Shown: positions 9,021 through 16,306 of the stretch, one piece after another
Layout of the letters: every line of letters starts with the position of its first letter
How positions within the stretch are numbered: the first letter of the stretch is position 1
Source of the DNA: Lysobacterales bacterium
Lineage (GTDB): Bacteria; Pseudomonadota; Gammaproteobacteria; Xanthomonadales; Rhodanobacteraceae
Direction of reading: 5' to 3'
DNA: 51,054 bases
Assembly (NCBI GenBank): GCA_014338185.1
Contig: QUBV01000016.1
Span: 1-51,054, forward strand
Program-made: the position numbers and the translations under genes
Notes under the pieces: generated by a model
The model's input: only the letters and a program-made list of their open reading frames with translations
Told to the model about the DNA's origin: nothing
Databases searched by the model: none

Positions 9021-9413
9021 ATGCGCCGCTTCTACTTCATCGGCTTTCTCGTGCTGGTGTGCTTCGACACCTTCGCCCAGGTCTGCTTCAAGCTCACCGC
9101 CAACCATGCGATGCCGCCCGAGGCGAGCCTGGCGTGGGTGCTGCGCGTGATGTCCTCGCCGTGGGTGTACTGCGCGATCGGCTGCTACATCGGTGCGTTC
9201 GTGACCTGGATGGTGCTGCTGGAGCATGCACCGATCGGTCCCGCGTTCGCGGCTTCGCACCTGGAGGTGGTGAGCGTGCTGGCGCTGTCGGTGGTGCTGT
9301 TCGACGAGCACATCGGCGCGCCGCAGCTGATCGGCAGCGCGCTCATCCTCGCCGGCATCGTCTGTCTCGCGATCAGTGAAACCGAAGGTGAGCCGCCTGC
9401 CGCCGCGCCGTGA
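9021..9413 (+). CDS. SMR/EamA-type small membrane transporter, subunit B
   Basis: This is the 130-residue partner of the preceding gene, also with four transmembrane helices. Helix 1, FLVLVCFDTFAQVCFKL, repeats the DTF-x-Q pattern and has its acidic residue at the same position (Asp16). Later helices include WVYCAIGCYIGAFVTWMVLL, and LLEHAPIGPAFAASHLEVVSV carries the usual SMR/DMT glycine-rich stretch. The short C-terminal tail overlaps the next gene by 38 bases. Adjacency, equal size and shared motif but divergent sequence support a heterodimer. The substrate is unknown; lipid or sugar-lipid flipping is the best guess by analogy to ArnEF. Confidence 0.8.
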   Translation: MRRFYFIGFLVLVCFDTFAQVCFKLTANHAMPPEASLAWVLRVMSSPWVYCAIGCYIGAFVTWMVLLEHAPIGPAFAASHLEVVSVLALSVVLFDEHIGAPQLIGSALILAGIVCLAISETEGEPPAAAP

Positions 9414-10599
9414 AGTACCCCCGACCGCAGGCCTGCCGCCGCGCTGGCGCGACCTGCTGTCGTGGCACGGGACGCTTGCGGAGCCGGCCGCGGCCTTCCT
9501 CGGCGTCGAGGCGCTGCAGGTCACCTGCTCGGGCACCGCCGCGCTCGTCGTCGCGCTGACCGCGCTGCACCGGATGAGCGGGCGGCGCACGGTGATCGTG
9601 CCCGGCTACACCTGCCCGCTGGTCGCGCTCGCGGTCGCGCACTGCGGCCTGCGCCTGCGGCTGTGCGACCTCGGCCCCGATTCGATCGACTTCGACCACG
9701 CCGCGCTCGCGCGCCTGTGCGATGCCGACACGCTCGCGCTGGTGCCCACCCATCTCGGTGGGCGCGTGGTCGATGTGGCCGCCTCGGTCGCCTGCGCGCG
9801 CGCGGCCGGTGCGTTTGTGATCGAGGATGCGGCACAGGCCTTGGGCGCGCGCGAGGGCGCCGCCAGCGTCGGCCTGCGCGGCGATGCGGGCGTGTTCAGC
9901 CTTGCGGTGGGCAAGGGCCTGACCACCTTCGAAGGCGGCCTGCTCATCGCCCGCGACGCGCGGCTGCGCGCCGCGTTCGCCGAGGTCGCCCGGGAGTTGC
10001 TGCCGTGGCGGCCGGGCTGGGAGCTGTGGCGCACGCTGCAACTGCTCGGCTACCACGCGCTGTACCGCCCCGCGACGCTCGCTCTGGCCTACGGCATGCC
10101 GCTGCGCCGCGCCTTGCGCCGCGGCGATCTGCTGGCCGCGGTCGGTGACGATTTCGCGGCGAGCATACCGCTGCACCGGCTCGGATCCTGGCGCCAGGGC
10201 GTGGGCGCGCGCGCCCTCGCGCGCCTGCCGCGGTTCCTTGCGCAGTGCAATGAGCGCGCGCAGCTGCGCAGGCAGCGCCTGGCCGCGATCACCGGCGTCA
10301 CGCTCATCGACGAGCGTGCGGGCGTGCAGGGCGTGTGGCCGTTCTTCATGCTGCGCTTGCGCGATCGCACGCGCCGCGACGCGGTGCTCGCGCAGCTGTG
10401 GGGCGCGGGCCTGGGCGTGGGTCGCCTGTTCATCCACGCCTTGCCCGACTACGCGAGCGTGGCGCCGCTGAGCGATGCCGCGGCACTGCCCAATGCCCGC
10501 GCGCTGGCCGACACCATGTTGACCGTGAGCAACAGTCCATGGCTGGACGAGGCGGGCTTTGCGCGCATCGTCGCGGTGCTCGAACGGCTTGCGCGCTGA
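9376..10599 (+). CDS. DegT/DnrJ/EryC1/StrS-family PLP aminotransferase
   Basis: Members transfer an amino group, mostly to keto sugars but also to other ketones, with PLP. The 407-residue protein has CSGTAALVVAL (51-61), PGYTCP, PTHLGG (HLGG in place of the usual HLYG), IEDAAQALGA (Asp151 for the PLP ring) and FSLAVGKGLTTFEGG with Lys180 as the PLP lysine. The start is GTG at 9376, inside the preceding gene, implying translational coupling. The substrate is not predictable: no nucleotide-sugar genes are nearby, so a keto group on a lipid or small metabolite is possible. Confidence 0.88.
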   Translation: MKPKVSRLPPRREVPPTAGLPPRWRDLLSWHGTLAEPAAAFLGVEALQVTCSGTAALVVALTALHRMSGRRTVIVPGYTCPLVALAVAHCGLRLRLCDLGPDSIDFDHAALARLCDADTLALVPTHLGGRVVDVAASVACARAAGAFVIEDAAQALGAREGAASVGLRGDAGVFSLAVGKGLTTFEGGLLIARDARLRAAFAEVARELLPWRPGWELWRTLQLLGYHALYRPATLALAYGMPLRRALRRGDLLAAVGDDFAASIPLHRLGSWRQGVGARALARLPRFLAQCNERAQLRRQRLAAITGVTLIDERAGVQGVWPFFMLRLRDRTRRDAVLAQLWGAGLGVGRLFIHALPDYASVAPLSDAAALPNARALADTMLTVSNSPWLDEAGFARIVAVLERLAR

Positions 10600-10624
10600 G
10601 CGCGCACGCGCGCCGCGTGCGCGC
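10600..10624. terminator. GC-rich hairpin between convergent operons
   Basis: A perfect 11-bp stem (GCGCGCACGCG at 10600-10610, complement at 10614-10624) with a three-base loop begins right after the aminotransferase stop. There is no T-tract on either strand, so it is not a classical intrinsic terminator. Its place between convergent genes suggests transcription termination or RNA 3'-end protection in both directions. Confidence 0.5.
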
Positions 10625-10691
10625 ATCGCGAGCGGGCGATGGTGGATGCGAGCACGGAACCCGGATTGCGGGTCCCGGGCCGTGCGTGCCC

Positions 10692-11561
10692 TCAGCGACG
10701 CGCGGCGTCGATGCGGGCGAGCAGGCGCAGGTTGAGCGCGTGCTGCTGCGCCTGCCACTGCGCGAGCTGGGCTGGGTCGATCGCGGGTTGCGCATCGAGC
10801 GCGCTGAGCTGGCGCTTCCACCAGCTGGCGTAGCGGTAGGTCGACACCTCGCCGGTGATGTCGCTGCCGATCACGCGCCCGGCCAGCAGGTCGATGCCGC
10901 GCATGAGATCGGCTTCACTGAAGCGTCCCTGGTCCCAGTTGGTGCGCGCCACCGCGGGATCGAGCACGTCCTTGTCGATGCTCAGGTACAGCGGCGTGGT
11001 CGCGCCCTGCTGGCGCTCGGCAAAGCGCTCGAGCAGGGCCGCGGGCGAGTCGAAGGCGTGCACCGCGTGGCGCAGGCCCAGGCGCCGGGCCCAGCCGACC
11101 GCGACGCCGACCGTCCAGTACTCGAGGCGACCGCGCCACAGCGGCGCGAGGTGGTTCTCCCAGGCGTGGCCGAGGCCGACGTCGTGCGAGCTGATGCCGA
11201 GCACGTGCACGCGCGCCACGCCGCGCAGCGCGGCCACGCGCCGCACCCACGAGCCGCAGTGGATGCCCCATGGGAAGCGCATGTTGTCGGGGTGGTTGTC
11301 GAACACCACCACTTCGCAGGGACCGGCCGCGCTGGCCCGCTCGATCAGCGGCCAGCTCAGGTGGTGATAGTCGCCGCTGCCGAGCAGCACGGTGCCGTGT
11401 TGTGGTGGCAGTTGCGGCAGCAGCGCGGCCACGAAGCGCGCGAAGGTGCGCCGTGTCGAGCCGAAGCGGATGCGCTCCTGCCATGCGCGCAGGTCGAGCC
11501 GGGTCGCCCCGGCCAGCGCGCCGACCGACGCGTCGAAGTCAAGGACCAGCGGTGCCGGCAT
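10692..11561 (-). CDS. Arginase/ureohydrolase-fold metalloenzyme
   Basis: Family members use two Mn ions to hydrolyse guanidino or other C-N bonds. The 289-residue protein keeps the six usual metal-ligand positions: His in GSGDYHH (61-67), Asp/His/Asp in DNHPD (88-92) and two Asp in SIDKDVLDP (194-202). The surroundings differ from true arginase, agmatinase or formiminoglutamase (GSGDYHHL for GGDHS, no P-E/S after DP), so the substrate is probably unusual. The 3' end of the upstream acyltransferase-like gene overlaps its start by 23 bases, suggesting a common operon. No arginine-catabolic gene is close. Best call: arginase-like hydrolase acting in the same pathway as its neighbours. Confidence 0.85.
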   Translation of the reverse strand: MPAPLVLDFDASVGALAGATRLDLRAWQERIRFGSTRRTFARFVAALLPQLPPQHGTVLLGSGDYHHLSWPLIERASAAGPCEVVVFDNHPDNMRFPWGIHCGSWVRRVAALRGVARVHVLGISSHDVGLGHAWENHLAPLWRGRLEYWTVGVAVGWARRLGLRHAVHAFDSPAALLERFAERQQGATTPLYLSIDKDVLDPAVARTNWDQGRFSEADLMRGIDLLAGRVIGSDITGEVSTYRYASWWKRQLSALDAQPAIDPAQLAQWQAQQHALNLRLLARIDAARR

Positions 11562-12645
11562 CGGCAGTCTCCGCGTGCCCGGCCCAGGCCCGGTCGCTTT
11601 CGAAATGGCGCGCGAGCCGGCGCAGCGCGAAACGCAGCAGGCGGCTGCGCGGGCGCACCGCATGGCGCGTGAAGGTGAAGCGCGCACCCAGGTAGGACTT
11701 GATCTGCGGGTCGGTCCAGCCCGCGACATAGCAGTCCAGCCCGCGCTCGCGCGCGTATTCGAGGTTGTGCATCCAGCTGACGAAGTACAGGTTGTTGTCG
11801 CGCGCGGCCGGATAGCGGAAGCCCACGTACTTGTCCACCAGCGCCGCGCCCTGCACGAAACACAGGTTCCAGCCGATGACCTCGCCGTCGCGGCGGTAGA
11901 CGAACACGATGCCACCGCTGCCAGCGTCCTGCAGCAGCGCGTCGAAGAATTCGCGGCTGAGCTGGTCGAAGTGGATCTGGCTCTGCGCGAACACCTCAAG
12001 GTACAGCGCGTGGAACAGCTCGCGCCGGGCGGCATCGGCAAAGTACGCCGAGCCGGTCGCCACCGCCTCGACCTGCAGCTGCGCGCGCACGCGCAGCTTG
12101 CGCCGGATGTCCTTGCGCCGCGCCGGCGACAGCCGCGCGAGGTACTCGTCGGTGGAGCCGAAGTCGATCGGCACCCATGCCAGTGCCTGGCCTTCGAGCA
12201 GCACGAAGCCGGCGCGTTCGGCGGCCGTGGCGAGCGCCTGTGCCTGCGCATTGCTCGCCGCGTCCAGCAGCGGCGAGTCCTGCGGCAGGTCCTTGATGAT
12301 GAGGAACGGCTGTGCCGCGTGTTCGCCCAGCCACTCCGCGACCAGTGCCGCGGCCGGCACGCCGGCCGGGACCAGTGCGTACTCCGACACCGTGGTGCCG
12401 ATGAAGCAGGTGCGCGGACGCAACCAGCGGCTCCACCAGCGATACAGCGGCAGGCGCTCGATGCGGCGGCGCAGCGCCGGCTCGGCGGTGGTGAGCAGGT
12501 CGAACCGCGCGACGAAGGCGGGCGTGCCCGAGCGCGTCACCAGTGTGTGGAACTGCGCGGGCGGATGGGCGAGGAAGCGCTCGACCAGCGCGCGCGGCTC
12601 CAGCTGGTTGCACAGCGTGGCCGCGGGCGTGCCGGCCGCGTTCAC
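11539..12645 (-). CDS. FemAB/GNAT-like acyltransferase (peptidoglycan-biosynthesis-like)
   Basis: The start is GTG at 12645, overlapping the upstream hydrolase stop as GTGA. The 368-residue protein has a C-terminal GNAT-like core: YLARLSPARRKDIRRKLR, then IVFVYRRDGEVIGWNLCF, LVDKYVGFRYPAARDNNLYFVSW and a final region with CYVAGWTDPQIKSYLGARF. This pattern fits the FemAB-like/PF04339-type group, which transfers amino-acyl or acyl groups, often in envelope assembly. The N-terminal half looks like a second, degenerate GNAT fold. The real donor and acceptor are unknown. In this setting, transfer of an ACP- or tRNA-bound group is plausible. Confidence 0.72.
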   Translation of the reverse strand: MNAAGTPAATLCNQLEPRALVERFLAHPPAQFHTLVTRSGTPAFVARFDLLTTAEPALRRRIERLPLYRWWSRWLRPRTCFIGTTVSEYALVPAGVPAAALVAEWLGEHAAQPFLIIKDLPQDSPLLDAASNAQAQALATAAERAGFVLLEGQALAWVPIDFGSTDEYLARLSPARRKDIRRKLRVRAQLQVEAVATGSAYFADAARRELFHALYLEVFAQSQIHFDQLSREFFDALLQDAGSGGIVFVYRRDGEVIGWNLCFVQGAALVDKYVGFRYPAARDNNLYFVSWMHNLEYARERGLDCYVAGWTDPQIKSYLGARFTFTRHAVRPRSRLLRFALRRLARHFESDRAWAGHAETADAGTAGP

Positions 12646-13499
12646 TTGGCCAGTGCGAGCGGCGCGTGCCGGCTCCAGCTCGCCTCGCGCTGGGCGACGA
12701 TGTCGCGGAAGAACGCGATGGTGCCGTCGATGACCTTGCTGCGTTCGCGGTCGATGGTGACGAGGTGGTAGCTGTCGTGCAGCAGCAAGGTCTTGACCGG
12801 GCCACGCACGCCGCGCTCGATCAGGCGCACGTTGCGCAGCGAGGCGATGTCGTCGTGGGCCGAATGCGCGACGAAGCATGGCGCGCGCACGCGGCCGAGG
12901 CGACCGCGCACGCGCGTGGACAGGCGCTGGAACTGGGCCAGCGCGGGCCACGGGAATCCGGCCAGGCCGGCCTCCTCGCTGGCGCCCGCGAGCATCGCGC
13001 CGACCACGCGCTGGCGGATGCGTTCGTCCTTGATGCCATACGGCTCGGCCTCGGCGAACACGCGGTGGCGCCCGATGCCCAGCGGCGTGACCAGCGGCAG
13101 CAGGAACGCGAGGCGGCCGATCGCGGGCGTGGCCCAGCCGTCGTGGAAGAAGGTGGTGCCATACAGGCCCAGGCCATCGACCTGGGCCGGGCGGTCGATG
13201 GCGAGCTTGAGCGCGAGCAGCGCGCCCATCGACAGGCCGGCGACGAACAGGTGATCCACGTCCTCGCGCAGGCGGTCGGCGGCCGCCGCGACACTCGCGG
13301 CCCAGTCGCGCCAGCCGGTGGCGAGCAGGTCCCCGGTGTCGCCACAGTGGCCGGCCAGCTGCACGCCGAGCACGCTGAAGCCGGCGCGCTGCAGGCAGTT
13401 GCCCACATAGCGCATCTCGGTCGGCGTGCCGGTCAGGCCATGGATGAGCAGGACGCCGGCGCGCCCGCCGCGCAGGTGGAATTCGCAGGGTTTGATCAT
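12642..13499 (-). CDS. Alpha/beta hydrolase, carboxylesterase/monoacylglycerol-lipase type
   Basis: The 285-residue protein starts at 13499 (MIKPCEFHLRGG). It has the oxyanion motif LLIHGLTGTP, nucleophile Ser90 in AGLSMGAL, an acid in AHSAHDD (about 216-217) and His245 in HDSYHLVTID. It resembles Est30-type carboxylesterases and monoacylglycerol lipases, which act on short to medium acyl esters. It is the first gene of a three-gene minus-strand unit (hydrolase, acyltransferase, arginase-like) with overlapping ends. It could act as an editing or chain-release thioesterase for the island's acyl product. There is no signal peptide, so it should be cytoplasmic. Confidence 0.88.
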   Translation of the reverse strand: MIKPCEFHLRGGRAGVLLIHGLTGTPTEMRYVGNCLQRAGFSVLGVQLAGHCGDTGDLLATGWRDWAASVAAAADRLREDVDHLFVAGLSMGALLALKLAIDRPAQVDGLGLYGTTFFHDGWATPAIGRLAFLLPLVTPLGIGRHRVFAEAEPYGIKDERIRQRVVGAMLAGASEEAGLAGFPWPALAQFQRLSTRVRGRLGRVRAPCFVAHSAHDDIASLRNVRLIERGVRGPVKTLLLHDSYHLVTIDRERSKVIDGTIAFFRDIVAQREASWSRHAPLALAK

Positions 13500-13680
13500 G
13501 GTGTTCGATCGGGTCGCCGCGGATCGTCGCCGCGTGCGGCCCGCGCGGCCTGCAGGTCTTGGATGCCGCGCAGCATGGTTCGCGTGCCTTTCGCAGGGCT
13601 TTCGCCGGCTTGGCGTCGCGCATGCTGGCCGGGCCGAGCGGGCGCGTGGCGTCGGGGTTGGCCGGCGAACGCGGCCGGTG

Positions 13681-13708
13681 CGTGTCAGTTTTGGGCAGCG
13701 CGTGTCAG
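13681..13708 (+). repeat. Two CGTGTCAG direct repeats upstream of the sigma-54 promoter
   Basis: CGTGTCAG occurs at 13681-13688 and 13701-13708, 20 bases apart, so on the same DNA face. They lie about 60 and 80 bases upstream of the predicted start of transcription. They contain GTGTC, the core reported for PilR sites at pseudomonad pilA promoters. Activator identity is inference. Confidence 0.4.
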
Positions 13709-13737
13709 CGCCGCGGCGCGATTCGGTGCCGTGGCGC

Positions 13738-13753
13738 TGGCATGACAATTGCT
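13738..13753 (+). promoter_or_regulatory. Sigma-54 (RpoN) -24/-12 promoter
   Basis: TGGCATGACAATTGCT matches TGGCACGN4TTGCW except for one T, with GG at 13739-13740 and GC at 13751-13752 at exactly the required ten-base spacing. Transcription would start near 13764, about 25 bases before the ATG at 13789. It is the strongest promoter match I found in the window. Confidence 0.8.
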
Positions 13754-13788
13754 TGACTCATCGTGGGGAAACATCCAGGAGACGCCAC

Positions 13789-13950
13789 ATGAGCTACGAC
13801 ATCCTCAAGAATCTCGGTCTGGACCACCTGGATACGCGTTCACCGGACTTCCTGCAGGCGCTGGAGCGCATGCAGCGCGAAGCCCTGCTGCGCCTGCAGG
13901 CCGACGACTACGTGCGTACGCCCGACCTGCGCGAGGCGCAGGGATTCTGA
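13789..13950 (+). CDS. Small protein of 53 residues, probably sigma-54 dependent
   Basis: The frame MSYDILKNLGLDHLDTRSPD... ends in REAQGF and has CAGGAGA well placed before its ATG. The product is soluble, without signal peptide or Cys. The middle (FLQALERMQREALLRLQADDY) should form an amphipathic helix. I do not recognise the family. The near-consensus -24/-12 promoter and clean ribosome-binding site support a real gene. It points away from the hydrolase operon and is followed by maf. A regulator, a small partner protein or a toxin-like peptide cannot be told apart from sequence. Confidence 0.65.
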   Translation: MSYDILKNLGLDHLDTRSPDFLQALERMQREALLRLQADDYVRTPDLREAQGF

Positions 13951-14012
13951 GCCACGCCCGGCGCGGCCGGCGCCGCCGGAGGGCGGCAAGGGCGGACGCG
14001 ACACGATCCCGT

Positions 14013-14018
14013 TATGCT
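14013..14018 (+). promoter_or_regulatory. Putative -10 for maf
   Basis: TATGCT followed by GTGCGT lies 44 bases before the maf ATG. No clear -35 is visible. Confidence 0.35.
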
Positions 14019-14062
14019 GTGCGTGAATGGCGCAGCCGCGTCGCCCCGCCCACGCCCACCGG

Positions 14063-14641
14063 ATGCAGCTGAACCTGTTTCTTGCCTCGCGCAGCCCGCG
14101 GCGCAGCGAGTTGCTGCGCCAGATCGGGCAAGCCTTCGAACTCGTTGATGTCGATGTGCCCGAGCTGCGCGCGGCGGACGAGTCTCCCAGCCAGTACGTG
14201 AGCCGAGTCGCGCGCGACAAGGCGCGGGCGGGCCTGCGCGCCTTGGGCGCGCGCGCCGCTGCGGTCGTGCTCGGCGCCGACACCGAAGTGGTGCTCGACG
14301 ACGAGGTGCTGGGCAAGCCCGCCGATGCCGCGGCCGCGACCACGATGCTGGGCCGTCTCGCCGGGCGCAGCCACGAGGTCATTTCGGCGTTGTGGCTGGT
14401 CGCTGCGGGGCGCGAACTGCATGCGATCCACCACTCGCGCGTGACCTTCGCCGCGCTCGATGCGGCGCGGATCCAGGCCTACGTGGCCAGCGGCGAGCCG
14501 TTCGGCAAGGCGGGTGGCTATGCGATCCAGGGCCGCGCGGCCGCGTTCATCACCCATCTGGAAGGCAGCCATTCGGGCGTGATGGGGCTGCCCCTGCACG
14601 AAGTGGCACGGCTGCTCGACGACTGGCAGCGGGCCGCCTGA
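14063..14641 (+). CDS. maf: Maf-like nucleoside triphosphate pyrophosphatase (dTTP/UTP type)
   Basis: Maf proteins hydrolyse non-canonical or excess nucleotides to monophosphates. The start at 14063 gives [18 protein letters not shown], the family's substrate-binding N-terminus. An ATG 36 bases earlier would add a Pro/Arg/His tail. The 192-residue product has the catalytic region [18 protein letters not shown] and [35 protein letters not shown], which fits the YhdE (dTTP/UTP) subgroup. It precedes rng, the conserved gammaproteobacterial order. Confidence 0.93.
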   Translation: MQLNLFLASRSPRRSELLRQIGQAFELVDVDVPELRAADESPSQYVSRVARDKARAGLRALGARAAAVVLGADTEVVLDDEVLGKPADAAAATTMLGRLAGRSHEVISALWLVAAGRELHAIHHSRVTFAALDAARIQAYVASGEPFGKAGGYAIQGRAAAFITHLEGSHSGVMGLPLHEVARLLDDWQRAA

Positions 14642-14696
14642 CGCCGCCCTGAAAGATCGCCATGCGAGGCTGCCACCGGCTTGGGCGGCGGCGCAG

Positions 14697-14726
14697 TCGA
14701 CAAGCAGCCGGTGCCAAAGCTATAAA
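14697..14726 (+). promoter_or_regulatory. Putative sigma-70 promoter of rng
   Basis: TCGACA at 14697-14702 and TATAAA at 14721-14726 each match five of six consensus positions and are 18 bases apart. The predicted start is near 14733, 23 bases before the rng ATG. The local sequence is AT-rich for this genome. Confidence 0.5.
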
Positions 14727-14755
14727 TCACTCAAATTCCTGCAGCTATCTCCTTC

Positions 14756-16282
14756 ATGTCAGAAGAAATCCTGATCAACGTGACCCCGCGCGAGACGCGT
14801 GTGGCGGTGGTCGAGAACGGCATGCTGCAGGAGGTGCAGGTCGAGCGTGCGAGCCGTCGCGGCTACGTCGGCAACATCTACAAGGGCCGCGTCAGTCGGG
14901 TGATGCCGGGGATGCAGGCCGCCTTCGTCGAGATCGGGCTGGAACGCGCCGCGTTCCTGCATGCCTCGGACGTGGTACGTGCGCAACTGCCCAGTGACGA
15001 GGGCGGCGAGGTGGCCACGCCAGGCCCCATGCCGGCGATCGGCGATCTCGTGCGCGACGGCCAGGAGGTCGTGGTGCAGGTGGTCAAGGATCCGATCGGC
15101 AGCAAGGGCGCGCGCCTGACCACGCACCTGTCGATCCCTTCGCGCTACCTCGTGCTGCTGCCCTACAGCCGCGCGTTGGGCGTGTCGGTGCGCATCGAGG
15201 ACGACGCCGAGCGGCAGCGCCTCAAGGACATCCTCGCCGAATTGTCGGGCGCGTCGTTGCCCACGGTGTCGACGCCCGCGGCCGAGCCCGCGCCCGATGC
15301 CCGCCGCTATGGCTACATCGTGCGCACCAATGCCGACGGCACCGCGCGCGAGGCGCTGGCCGAGGACATCGCCTACCTGGGCAAGGTGTGGCGCGCGGTG
15401 CAGGACAACATCGCGCGCGCCAGGGTGGGCGAGCGCATCTACGAGGACCTGAGCCTGCCGCTGCGCGCACTGCGCGACCTCATGCGGCCGAGCGTGGAGA
15501 AGGTGCGCATCGACTCGCGCGAGACCTTCGAGCGCGCGCAGCGCTTCGTCGCGCAGTTCATGCCCGAGTTGGCCGAGCGGGTGGAGCATTACCCGGGCGA
15601 GCGACCGATCTTCGACCTGTATGGGGTCGAGGACGAGATCCAGAACGCGCTCAGGAAGAACGTGCCGCTCAAGTCCGGTGGCTATCTCATCATCGACCAG
15701 ACCGAGGCGATGACCACGATCGACGTCAACACCGGTGGCTTCCTCGGCACGCGCAACCTCGAGGAGACGGTGTTCCGCACCAACCTCGAAGCGGCGCAGG
15801 CGGCCGCGCGCCACCTGCGCCTGCGCAACCTCGGCGGCATCATCATCATCGACTTCATCGACATGACCGACGAGGAACACCAGCGCCAGGTGCTGCGCCA
15901 GCTGCAGAAGTCGATGGCGCGCGACCATGCCAAGGCCACGGTCTACGAGATGTCGCCGCTGGGGCTGGTCGAGATGACGCGCAAGCGCACCACCGAAAGC
16001 CTCGAACGCCAGTTGTGCGAGACGTGCCCGGCCTGCGCGGGCCGGGGCAGCATCAAGACCGCGGAGACCATCACCTACGAGATCTTTCGCGAGATCACCC
16101 GTGCGGTGCGCCAGTTCGAAGCCGCCAAGCTGCTGGTGCTGGCCGCGCCCAAGGTGGTCAATCGCATCCTCGAAGAGGACTCGGCCGCCGTGGCGGAGCT
16201 GGAAGAGTTCATCGGCAAGACCATCCGCTTCCAGCCCGAGGAGCACTATTCGCAGGAACAATACGATGTGGTGCTGCTGTAG
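14756..16282 (+). CDS. rng: Ribonuclease G
   Basis: RNase G is an endonuclease that trims the 5' end of 16S rRNA and degrades some mRNAs. The 508-residue protein is of RNase G length, without the long C-terminal scaffold of RNase E. It has an N-terminal S1 domain (GYVGNIYKGRVSRVMPGMQAA, about 35-125), the DNase I-like catalytic part with TTIDVNTGGFLG and IIDFIDM, and the Zn-link CETCPAC (421-427). The start MSEEILINVTPRETRVAV is typical. No strong Shine-Dalgarno is visible before the ATG. It lies between maf and yhdP, as in other gammaproteobacteria. Confidence 0.97.
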   Translation: MSEEILINVTPRETRVAVVENGMLQEVQVERASRRGYVGNIYKGRVSRVMPGMQAAFVEIGLERAAFLHASDVVRAQLPSDEGGEVATPGPMPAIGDLVRDGQEVVVQVVKDPIGSKGARLTTHLSIPSRYLVLLPYSRALGVSVRIEDDAERQRLKDILAELSGASLPTVSTPAAEPAPDARRYGYIVRTNADGTAREALAEDIAYLGKVWRAVQDNIARARVGERIYEDLSLPLRALRDLMRPSVEKVRIDSRETFERAQRFVAQFMPELAERVEHYPGERPIFDLYGVEDEIQNALRKNVPLKSGGYLIIDQTEAMTTIDVNTGGFLGTRNLEETVFRTNLEAAQAAARHLRLRNLGGIIIIDFIDMTDEEHQRQVLRQLQKSMARDHAKATVYEMSPLGLVEMTRKRTTESLERQLCETCPACAGRGSIKTAETITYEIFREITRAVRQFEAAKLLVLAAPKVVNRILEEDSAAVAELEEFIGKTIRFQPEEHYSQEQYDVVLL

Positions 16283-16306
16283 TCCGGCGCGGGAGCAGCG
16301 CGCATC

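Noticed and set aside
10692-11561. True arginase of arginine catabolism
   Set aside because: Flanking motifs differ and no arginine-pathway gene is close. Called only as arginase-fold.
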